From Perkinsus olseni (taxonomy: Eukaryota; Perkinsozoa; Perkinsida; Perkinsidae): 64,000 bases of DNA. Below, one piece after another: positions 54,994 to 64,000 of this stretch. Both the position numbers and the translations under genes were made by a program. Numbering within the stretch: position 1 is the stretch's first letter; every line of letters begins with the position of its first letter. The notes beneath the pieces are model-generated. The model saw only the letters and a list, made by a program, of their open reading frames with translations, did not search any database and was not told where the DNA came from. The stretch spans positions 1-64,000 of the forward strand of contig JABANP010000058.1 in NCBI GenBank assembly GCA_013115135.1, in the 5' to 3' direction.

Positions 54994-56476
54994 ATGTCAG
55001 CCGACATCGTCGTAGTACTTGCGATCTTCCTCACAGCACTAGGGGCCCTGCACCTCCTCCACAAGGCAGCCGTGATGACATTCCGTACTGCACTAGACCG
55101 ACTGGAGAAGCGACTTGCCAAAGTGCATCAGGAGGCCAAGGCCTGCTCCGCTACGGCTGAGGGGCGCCAGGAAAAGGTTGTGGCTCAGATAAATGAGAGA
55201 ATAGAGGTCCTCCTGCTCCTGATGATGCAGCCGATGGGAGCCGCGGCATTCAGGCGGTATCCAGTCATCTGGCCACTCTTGAAAGCCAGCAGAGTGTCGT
55301 TCTGAGGGCCCTCACGCAAGTGCAGCAAGACCACAAGTCCTTCCAGAGTGACAAGGCACAGATTATGATAGATTTGGTGGAGCAACGGAGTGGGGAGCTT
55401 GGATACGCGGTGAGTGGCAGAAGTGCCGCATGCTTGCGTCCTCAGGGACATTGCAGCAGTATGTTACTAGAATGAAGCTAATAATCGTGGCAGTATTTGA
55501 CTCTGGTGTTGATGACCAGCACGAGGACCTCCGCGACTCGATGTGGACGGGCCCGGGTGGCTCGCACGGCTACAACTTCGTCGGGGACTCGACTGATGTT
55601 TCAGACCGTCTCGGCCATGGTACTCATTGTGCGGGTACTATCGCCGCCCACCGTAACAACGGTAAAGGGATCACCGGAATTGCGGAGGCTAAATTGATGT
55701 CTTTGAACATTTGTGATGATTCTGGTGCCTGCAACGTACTGCTAGTGTTCCGGGCCTTCGAGTACGCTCTCGAGCACGGTGCTCGGATATCCTCCCATTC
55801 TTATCTGGCCGACACTGGTGCCGCTCTGTTAGAAGAGGCTTACAAGAATGCAGGGGCGACCGGACATGTTATGATCTTCGCAGCGGGCAATGACAATCAG
55901 GAAATCGGCACTTCCAACTACCCCTGCACACTTAGTCGACTCATACCGACCTCCGTCTGCGTCACCCACGTCAACTTAGATGAACCCGATAAGTATATGC
56001 TTGCGAAGAAGGCCAATTACGGTCCCTACGTGGACATGGCTGCTCCGGGCATCGGTGTTCTCTCCACCCTCCCCAATAGTGAATATGGCTACATGTCCGG
56101 GTCTTCTATGGCGGCTCCTCATGTGGCCGGCGTGGCCGGTGTCTTGGCTTCCATGAATCTCACGGGCGAAGACATCATCCGAGCTCTGCGGGCTTCCGTT
56201 CTGCCGCTTTCAGAAAGTAACACTAAATTTCTGAAGGACGGCGGTGGGTTCTTGAATGCTCGCCAGGCAGTTATGAATGCTTTAACGTTGTTGAACGGTG
56301 GCCAAGTGACCACTCGAAGGTGGGGGTCCGAGACCACGCAAGTCCTCCCCAGTGGAGCTCCGGAGTCAGAGTCCAGCACTTCCGTCAGCCCAACCAGGAC
56401 AGTTCCTAGCAGCGGCCACACCATCACCAATGTGCTCTGGACCTCTGTTGTGCTGCTGCTGATCTTCTGGGCGTAG
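54994..56476 (+). CDS. Chimeric membrane-anchored coiled-coil/subtilisin protein
   Basis: The proposed exons are 54994-55206, 55254-55409 and 55457-56476. Both introns are exactly 47 bp, GT-AG, phase 0, and leave 462 codons open. Residues 4-21 or so are hydrophobic (IVVVLAIFLTALGALHLL), a likely signal anchor. About 100 residues of coiled coil follow, then from nucleotide 55481 the catalytic domain of subtilisin 3, with Asp, His, Asn and Ser intact and the same hydrophobic C-terminus. The signal peptide and inhibitory propeptide of the parent are absent. The junction coincides with the breakpoint of the 8.5-kb duplication. Whether the protein folds without a propeptide is unknown; without splicing the protease part would start at ATG 55431. 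Confidence 0.7.
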
Positions 56477-57103
56477 CAAGGATCTCATCAACCAGTTTTT
56501 GTGAAGTTGCACGAGTGTGCAGAATCTCACCCCTGTCTTTCTCTTTCCCTCAGCTGGAGTAGAATCGTTGTCTTTTCGTAGTTTAACAATGTATCATATT
56601 TCCCATTGTCTCTTTGTATATCAGCTCAACTACTATCCACCGTTTGAACTCTTAACGGTTGTATCCGAGGAAGTCACCCCTCTACTCACTCTATTCCGTA
56701 TCAGCACAGAGTATTGATTTTTTGCTCTAGAGTAGATAACTGCCCGAAGGAGTATGCGGGGCATTCTCATACAGTGTTTCTAAGTGAAATCATTAACACC
56801 TTTGGTTATCATGGCAGTGGAAGGATCGTATTACCATTAGTCACCGAAATTCACGGTTTGGCTATCGCGATTAGAAACCTCAATCGCACTCGCCACTCGA
56901 ACTCAGAACCACCACGGGGCTTTCATGTATGATAATCGGACTAATTCTATCACAATATGGTCACGGCGACTTCAATTTGGAAACTTAGCGTCATGTGGAC
57001 GGCACTAACGGTACGCAAAAGGCCCAAGCGGGCGTGGGACTAGGTGAGGAGGGCGGTTCAAGTTGGTCGAGTACGGAGATACCTGACGCCAGCTGATCAT
57101 TGA
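56477..57103 (+). other. 3' flank of the chimeric protease gene
   Basis: Copy of 22512-23139 with scattered substitutions and one-base indels. No gene was seen. Confidence 0.4.
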
Positions 57104-57304
57104 ATGCCGCATCAAGAAGCAAGTACGTGGGTGCCCTGCCGCTGCACCGGCTGGACACTCGAGCTCCGCGTCGGGACCGGTGTCCAAGTGCTCTGCCTCT
57201 GCGGCATGGGAGACATTCGGCCGAGATGGAAGTTCATGGGGCTGAACTCGGCGAAGGAATTGGGAAACGACGACGTCCCTTGCGGTATTGCCTGCAGCGC
57301 CTGA
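57104..57304 (+). CDS. Small Cys-rich ORF (66 aa), copy 2
   Basis: The predicted protein is the same as at 23140-23340, and the single base change is silent in this frame. The overlapping + frame is longer here (57100-57636) only because an indel near 57458 removes a stop, which argues against that frame. Confidence 0.4.
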   Translation: MPHQEASTWVPCRCTGWTLELRVGTGVQVLCLCGMGDIRPRWKFMGLNSAKELGNDDVPCGIACSA

Positions 57305-57637
57305 TGAAGAGGACAGACTGTACGGTGATCCTTCCGTCCCTTACTGGTTGTGATTGTGCGTGCACGTTGCCGCGACCGAGCTTCGGCCGAGTGGGCGTTT
57401 CTGAGGTAGCCACTGACGGTACTACTGTAGGAGTCGTGTTGCCACCTGGCAAGGGAGAGACACAATCTGGGCCCAGTGCCCCGCCTACCAGTACTGAACG
57501 CAAAAGATGCGGCGTTGGCCGAAGTGTAGAGCTGCTGCCGCTTGCCGATGCCCTAATGAGAAGGTCCCTCCAAGGGAGTACGGGGACGGGCTGCTACTGT
57601 CGGTGGCGGCACTTTTGGTATCTTTTGACTCTGTGAC

Positions 57638-58189
57638 ATGCAAGGTGACATCTTGAAGTCAATCTGTGGGACCTGGCCGACCCGACAGGACGAAGCATGG
57701 TGGCGAGCGAACAAGGATCGCGTTACGCTACGGACCTTCGGTGGTAGCCTTTGCGTAACTTCCTCACACTTCAATTGCATTTGGTTGACTGTGCTTTTCA
57801 AGGTCTCCAGACTAAGCAAACAGAAGCATGAAAACGCCAAAGCCACCACAGGGAGGATATCAGCCCAAATCAGGAACACAGCGCCTAGCCACTGCTCCAC
57901 TTCAGCTTGCTCACCGGAGGCTGCAGACACCGTCATCGACTTCATTAGAACAGAATTGACCAATCCTGTGATGAACGCCGAGGAACTTACTCGCGCGCCA
58001 TGCGGGCCATGGAGACCGTCTCCAGCGAGTCGTCGATGCTCCTCGAGACACTCGGTGAGCTCTCGAACTCCCGCAAGGATCGAGCTGAAGGGAGTCTGTA
58101 CCGCGCATGACAGTCAGGCCAGAGGACAGTCCAACCTTCCGGCGTGGTCCTCGGCCAATCCTCGCTCTCCTGGTCCTCCTCCACGGTAA
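57638..58189 (+). other. Possible + strand exon block, copy 2
   Basis: Counterpart of 23675-24226. Replacements relative to copy 1 cluster at the beginning and after about 57890, while 57690-57890 is nearly invariant at the protein level. Confidence 0.3.
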
Positions 58190-59250
58190 GCAGGTCGAGG
58201 TCCGTGTGAAGGCCAGCAGAGTGGACCGATATGGGGAAGACACCTGATGCGTCTAGCCATTGTCTCCACAATGGGTCGTTCGATCGTACTCTCCCGCGGA
58301 CGCCCTCGACTGGTCGGGGTGACCGTCGAAGGTGTTGCCTGAGAGCTCGCTGCCGCCAGACTCAATGACTTCACATTCAGATAGGCTCCTCCTGTGATGG
58401 CATGACGACACTGCAACCGTCGTGATGACCCACCTCGACTCTGGTCCTCCACTGAAGCGATGACATGCCTGAACGCCGCGGCCAGTCGGGAACCTGCAGT
58501 GGACACCCTGGGAGAGCATCAAGAGCAGCGGCCCACGTCTCAAACCAGCAAGTAAAGCGTACAGGCGCTCGGCTCGGTGGCGGCGGCCTGAGAGGCGGAG
58601 CGATGCAGTGGAATTGGTAAGAGGGCCCCTTACAGACCACCACGGCTTTCCACCGCAACAGGGCAAGCTTAGTCAACCGATTCGCACTGGCGGCTATCAG
58701 CATGAACCACTTCCGACGGACTCTGATGAAGAGAACTCATCTCCACCCAGAGAACACAAATGGAGTCTCACTGCCGTGCAAGACGCTTCCTTAGCACGTA
58801 GTTGTACCAGGCCACCAAGGCACTGAAGGGCAGTGAGATTCCAACCAGACGTCGCCTTCCCTCACCTCCTCCTTGTAGCTCGGAGCCTCGTCGTTGCCAG
58901 TACGTGTGCGCACATACAGGAGTGCTGATACGAGGCAGAGGTGAACTCGTCGGCTAGGTCGGTGACCTGTGAGAGGGGTTGGGTTGCCAAGGCTGCAGGA
59001 AGGCTGCCCACCTCCCTCTGGTAGCCCGAGGTAATCCGAGCAATCCTGCCATTGAGGACAGCTGTCCGCCAGGCGAGGAAGCACCTCAATATCCTGATCA
59101 TGGTCAGTGGTCGCTACGGCAGACAACAGGCTCCGTACGTTGCTGTGTCGCACTTCTTGACGTAACTAGAGGAGACGAAGCGCCAAGCAGCAGCTCGGCG
59201 GGGCGTTTGGAACCCCAGCAGGTGGGGATGGCTGATGGGCATTGAACACT
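57911..59250 (-). CDS. Multi-exon gene with SFI1-like W repeats, copy 2
   Basis: The three W repeats of copy 1 are all present: ILRCFLAWRTAVLNGRIARI (about 59036-59095), the LVAWYNYVLRKRLA block (about 58785-58850) and LALLRWKAVVV (about 58640-58690). In copy 2 the first repeat stays in one frame of 79 codons (58862-59101). Small indels around 58530-58560 and 58970 distinguish the copies, so one may be degenerating. Confidence 0.35.
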
Positions 59251-59327
59251 CCTGCGAGACAGTCCCGCCAGGCGGCATTGAGCCTATGAACCAAAAGCGC
59301 TATCAGTTGACAGCAGCAGGAGGCTTG

Positions 59328-59912
59328 TCATGATGGTGAGGCCATGGGGGTGAGAAAGTCTGCCGTAGAGTGTTGCCCCGCCTTCTCGCAGTGGGACCCC
59401 ATCTCCGTGAAGAAGGACCTCTGCAGTCCAAAGAGGTCCTCAAGGTAGCCCTCCGTGCGGTGACGATGGCCTTCGGCGTTCAACGTCACCTGGTAAAGAC
59501 CCCTCTGAACCCCTCGCATCGAGCCGGTCACCTGAGCCTCCTGCTCGAGGGCGTCGGTCGCAGCTGCAAAGTTGGCCTCTGCTTCTGCAACTTGGCGGGC
59601 CTGTTCGTATACCTCGGACGAGACCCTCCGGGACAAGGGCGCCAGGTGATCGGTCTCGCTCGAGTGTGCTGTCTGGAGGGAGACGTGAGTGGACCTGCGG
59701 CAGTTGGTCTGCTGATCCGAAACGCAGCAGGAGGGTGACCTCCTCCGAAGCCTCTCAGCAATGGCGTGACGGCGTCTGTCGAGGCGATCTCTCATCTCCA
59801 CCAGTGCCAGGTACTGTTGGTCCCTCTGATGCAGTCGGCGGAGGAGATCGGCCAGTCTCCTGAGGTCCTCGTCAAGGGTGGCCGTGAAGGTGTGTATGGC
59901 TAAGACGACCAT
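59328..59912 (-). CDS. Helical protein, 194 aa, unrecognised, copy 2
   Basis: Counterpart of 25368-25955, one codon shorter. Replacements concentrate in the C-terminal third; the N-terminal 65 residues are identical. Confidence 0.55.
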   Translation of the reverse strand: MVVLAIHTFTATLDEDLRRLADLLRRLHQRDQQYLALVEMRDRLDRRRHAIAERLRRRSPSCCVSDQQTNCRRSTHVSLQTAHSSETDHLAPLSRRVSSEVYEQARQVAEAEANFAAATDALEQEAQVTGSMRGVQRGLYQVTLNAEGHRHRTEGYLEDLFGLQRSFFTEMGSHCEKAGQHSTADFLTPMASPS

Positions 59913-60039
59913 CTCCCTGCTTGCTGGGGCAGGTACTAGGCTAGACCTTTGCTGGTGGACTCCGAGGTGCTACTGGACACATCGCTGACGAACTTGAGCC
60001 TCCTCAGTGCATCTTTCCCGTCGTCCTGCCTCGAGGCCT

Positions 60040-60860
60040 CTACTGGAGCATGGGCGGTAGTGTAGTCGGCAACAGCTTCATCTGAGAATCATCGAGCCCG
60101 GGCACTACTAATACCGTAGCCGTAGCCCTGTTACCGAGCCTAGATATCTCCGCACGGTTCAGCAGCAGCGCATCTGTATGGGTGGCAAACCCTATTGCTA
60201 TGCCCTTCAACACCCTCAATAACCTGAGGCGCCATAGAGGGATCAAAAAAGCTGGGCGTGGTGACCGTCCTTATCAGGATTGAGGGGGCTCGCCGACAGC
60301 TGTGTTGACTATCCTAGTCACACCGGCCCCCTCCCCACCTTCGCTCGGCGACAGCAACTGCTCGCAGGGTAGCGAGAGGATCCCTGGGTACTGGGCTCGC
60401 TGCTGCCAATTGGCCCTCGTCATCATCATCATCATCGCTCGCCCGTCCACCGCCGGTGCAATCTTGAGAGTCGGTGAAGACCTACCACTCCAGCCGATAC
60501 TCACGACAGTGAGCTCGCGTGGCACATGACCGCATGAAGTCCCCTCTCACACTAGTTCCACTGTGCCACATGCTGGACAAACCCTCGGTGATGCTGCGCC
60601 GATAGCTGGCCCTCTGCCGTACACTCTCGGGGGAGTTGATGTAACTGTGATGAGCGAGCGACGCCACAGCGGCAGCGACAACGCGTACTTGGTGATCGTG
60701 TTGGCGGTCTCGCTGACTGTATCAGAGATGTACTCTGTCCAGCCCTCCACAGCTGAGCCGGGCGGGCTGGGGTATCGGGGATCCGACGGCGAGCCCAGAG
60801 TAGTAGAACAGGACGTGAGCCTACCAAATGCCGTGTGATTTCATTAACTCGACTCTGATC
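60040..60860 (-). CDS. Exon blocks of an unrecognised gene, copy 2
   Basis: Counterpart of 26083-26900, with the GWTEYISDTVSE block at about 60700-60750. A trinucleotide repeat on the + strand (CATCATCATCATCATC near 60421) is one unit longer than in copy 1. Confidence 0.35.
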
Positions 60861-60955
60861 CCTCAACAGTTGAACATAACATACTGATGGAAGTACTGGA
60901 AGACAACACTAAGGACTCGAGGGCCATTATCAAATGCATCACCCGACGCGGCTCA

Positions 60956-61570
60956 TCAGTCGTCGAAGAGATCCTTCACCCGCTGTGCCTCCTCTTGCGT
61001 GATGCCCTTAGTGTAGGTAGGCTGGACAAATCTCGAGTACATGGGGTCCTCGGGCGGTACCACGTCACGGTCATCGAGGATGACGTACTTCTCTACAAGC
61101 TGTGGATGCTCCTTCATCCACGCTCTTATCTCCTCCAGTCGGGAGGTATACACCTGCACCTAGCTGACAGCTGCCCGGGGACTGAGACGAGGCCTACTCT
61201 AGCATTGCTCGCGCTATGATTCAGATGAGGGGTTCCTTTTGTCCGGCCTACAACCACATCAACCGGAAGCTCCGCGAGCCGACAAAAGGCGTAGGTGATG
61301 TAACTGAAGGAAGCTGCCCCGAAGGCGGCGGTGGTAGTAGTAGGGCTCACTCCTCGAAGCCACGCCAATAGGTCGTCCATACGACCTTGCATCCTGTCTG
61401 CTGTACTATCTCCCCGACACGCCGTACAAGGACCTGAGCTCTCCAGAATTGTCGTCCTAGCCTGGCCTCTGGTAGGAGGTTACCGTGTCGAAAACAACTT
61501 GGGGGCCGCCTTTCACTGTATTGAGCACACCATCGATATCGAGGAACAGAATCTTGTACGGAGGGGTCAT
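60956..61570 (-). CDS. Small HAD-superfamily protein, four exons, copy 2
   Basis: Same four-exon layout as 26995-27612. The FLDIDGVLN motif exon starts at ATG 61570 and the last exon (60956-61159) keeps ILDDRDV. Changes relative to copy 1 are few, and a 3-bp loss falls in an intron (near 61317). The 5' leader has a longer CAG run (near 61585-61600). Confidence 0.78.
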
Positions 61571-61714
61571 GCTACTATTGTCTGCAGCAGCAGCAGCAGT
61601 TGCACTCTGAGCCGCAACTTCATGTGGGAAAGACTTCCCGACCATTTGAATAGGAAATAAAAACTCAGCCTCTTCCCATAGAAGCACTGCAACTCAATAC
61701 CAACTTTTCCACAA

Positions 61715-64000
61715 CTATTCATGCTCATGATCATCTTCATGGCCTACTTCATCGTGTAGATTCAAGTTGAACGCTCGAATGGCCGTCACAACAGCAGCGG
61801 CATTCCGAAGTGCACGCTCAAGCTTTTCCTTCGCCTCTGCTCGCTGTCGCTTCTCTCTCGTCAGTTCCTGAGGGAGAACAGGGGCTCTTCCTCCCCAGCC
61901 GCAATACACCAGCGGCCCGGTGGTTCCAAAAGTTCTAGGACGTCACCGTGGCACTCAAGTGACGGCTTCCCTACCGCCTTCAAGGCTTGGTTGTTGGCAG
62001 CCTCGCTATCATGAGCTGTGATGAGGGCTGACAGTTTATCCCGTAGGGAGTGTATCTCAGCGTCATACACCTCCGGCAGCGCTGCCAGCTGCTCCTCCAG
62101 CTTCCGGCAGGCCTTGGATGCCTTGTCCCTGAAGGACACATCAGTAGGCCTCCAACTTGAAAGGTGTAGTCACATCTCTGTCTGCAAAAGCTCCTTCAGG
62201 TCTTCATTCTCGAACAGCATACGGCGGTACTTCACCTCCTCAGCCTTGGCCTTACGACGGAGGCCTTCTTCCTGTATGACAGAGGGACATCATGTGGCGA
62301 CGGATCACCCGAAGCTCCGTGAGGAGAATTCGATGGTGCGATAATGATAGACGCCCTACTACTTTCTTCTCGTTCTCTACTTTCTCTGACTCCATCGTCT
62401 GCATCAGCTTAGTGGTCTCAGCTGCCGCCGCAGCAATAGCGATGTCACTGTTGACGACCTAAGAATGGTGACTATGATGAACGGTAATCGTCTCCGCTGA
62501 GCTCACCTTCTCTTCCAAAACTTTGAGCTTCTCTCTCAATCTGACAGCCTCCTCGTCGTTATCTATGACTGCCTTCAACTCAGCTATCTCGGCCTTTAAT
62601 GCTGTTGCCGTGGACGATGCCTCAGCCTCTCGCGACGCCAACAGTACCCTGAGGACACGCGTTGCCCCATTGAAACCACTTGCAGGCGATAAACCCCGGA
62701 GTGAGGGAGGGACCCGACTAACTTGAATTTTTGTCTCTCCGCTCTGTGACCGGTTTCGAGCAACTTCATCTTCTGGTGCATGGTGGCTCGTTCCTCTTCG
62801 ACGCCGCGCTCCAGGGCCTTCATCTCCTCCGCCATCACGGCGTTCTCGGAGAACTGCGAAAGAGGAAAACGCCTGGTCTATGGTCTATCAACGGAACTGC
62901 GGCTGCACCATCTTAGCGATCGCAAAGGTCATCTTCCCCTCAGTGTCCGAGCGTTCCATAGAAGACCTCTCAAGGGCGAGAGTGAGGGAGGCTGTGAGTT
63001 TGTCGAAGCCTCGCTGCTGTTCCAAGTTGAGCTCATCAGCTTTCTCAAGATCTTCTCGGAGGGCAGAAACCCTAATAATCGACATCACTATGATGTTGTC
63101 CCTCGCAGCAGCTCCCCTGTGCTACATCATGTTGCGGTTATGGTCCTGGTGTCTCCACTCCTGCTCCTTTGCCGTCCACGACGCCAACACTTCCGCCCTC
63201 TCTTCCTCTACCTCTTCCTTGAACTTATCGAATCTGATCGTCCACTGTCCACATGTGACGGAGCGGCGGGCGGTCATCGTCACTCATTCGAGAGGCTGTT
63301 GAACTGCTTCACCAAAGCCTCATAGGCCTGCTCTTTCGCATAGAGGATGTCCGCTGTCTCCCGCTTGATGTCGTCCACTAGGAAGTCCTTATTCCGCAGC
63401 TGTGTCTTCATAGTACCTATCACCTTGTTAAGGCGTTGGATCTCAGTCTTCAAGGCCTCGACCTGACAACAGTGAAGCAATAAGCGAATCGCAGCTCTCT
63501 CTATGGCGTCCACACCGTGATGTTCAGCTGCTCTATCTCCTCCTGCAACATGCGCAGCTTCCCAGCCGATGCCGCGTCTTTCTCGTACCGGGCCTTCAAT
63601 GCCTTGTACCTGATGACCAGTACAGTAGAGAGCACTACGGCAGCGGGCACGCTACTCTGCCAATAGCCGCTGATACTGCTCCTCCGCCTGCTCGAGTTTG
63701 TTCTCCATGTCTCGTTTAACCTGGTTGATTTGCCTCTCTAAGCCCTGTCGCTCCTCCTCGAAGGCAGCGGCTATCTTGTCCATCTCGTCATGCAACGCCC
63801 TCAACCTAACGTCATTGCGTCCACCAGCGCGCGGTAGACATCCACAGCAGCAGCAGCAGCAGTTACTTGTCCTTAGCCTCTTCAAGAGTGGCAGCGACAG
63901 CCTGATGCTTTGACTTCCAATCTGCTATCTCCAACCGAAGGGCCGCTCTTTCCTTCACCCATGCCTCTCGCTCTGCAGCAGTACGAGAGAATACAGCAGG
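61715..64000 (-). CDS. Long coiled-coil protein, copy 2, 3' part
   Basis: This contains the 3' exons corresponding to 27751-30036. The stop is at 61715 and the gene continues past the window end. Heptad exons are preserved (for example 63280-63513 and 63652-63885). A CAG tract at about 63847-63860 differs in length from copy 1. Confidence 0.68.

Larger units (their letters stand above)
55481..64000 (+). repeat. Segmental duplication, copy 2
   Basis: This is the direct-orientation copy of 21516-30036. Homology begins at ATAATCGTGG (55481 and 21516) and continues to the last base of the window. Sequence immediately left of 55481 is unrelated to that left of 21516. Confidence 0.93.

Overview
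The window reads as nuclear DNA of a protist with compact, intron-rich genes. Best guess: a perkinsozoan or dinoflagellate relative such as Perkinsus. The reasons are a cluster of secreted subtilisin-type proteases of the kind expanded in that genus, many very short GT-AG introns (38-65 bp where both ends can be fixed), a Prp18 splicing factor, an OSCA/CSC1-type channel, a CEP164-like WW protein and a tyrosine-recombinase retrotransposon. The organism is inferred; no marker gene in the window proves it. There are no bacterial operons, Shine-Dalgarno sites or CRISPR arrays.

Region 1 (1-13476) is two copies of one DIRS/Ngaro-like retrotransposon in inverted orientation, a near-palindrome with arms of about 6 kb (about 745-6791 and 7425-13476). 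Each copy carries a gag-like ORF, a reverse transcriptase/RNase H ORF and a tyrosine recombinase. The terminal regions hold direct repeats of about 415 bp containing a 49-bp tandem unit. Both copies are broken, mostly by one-base indels in homopolymers and at different places in each. The right copy ends at 13476 next to a tRNA-like T-arm (B box).

Region 2 (13963-22511) is a subtilisin cluster: three secreted proteases on the + strand at 13963, 18000 and 20961, with a multi-pass membrane gene and an alpha/beta hydrolase gene between them. Two of the three proteases have a one-base frame break.

Region 3 (21516-32544) starts inside the third protease and runs through minus-strand genes: a gene with SFI1-like W repeats, helical genes, a small HAD-family protein and a long coiled-coil gene. 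Its first 8.5 kb or more recurs in direct orientation at 55481-64000, about 34 kb away and still matching at the window end.

Region 4 (33030-54655) is single-copy: an OSCA/CSC1-like channel, a TKL-type kinase and an ankyrin gene separated by a perfect 27-bp palindrome, a second Ser/Thr kinase, a secreted glycosyltransferase-like protein, a CEP164-like WW protein, Prp18, a helical-repeat (RAP/FASTK-like) gene and several unrecognised genes.

Region 5 (54994-64000) begins with what looks like a new chimeric gene. A membrane-anchored coiled-coil N-terminus is joined, in frame and across two 47-bp introns, to a subtilisin catalytic domain that lost its signal peptide and propeptide when the 8.5-kb segment was copied here. 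The rest is the second copy of region 3.

Most genes are multi-exon. Coordinates of spliced genes are outer bounds; exon ends are given only where both splice sites and the reading phase could be checked by eye.
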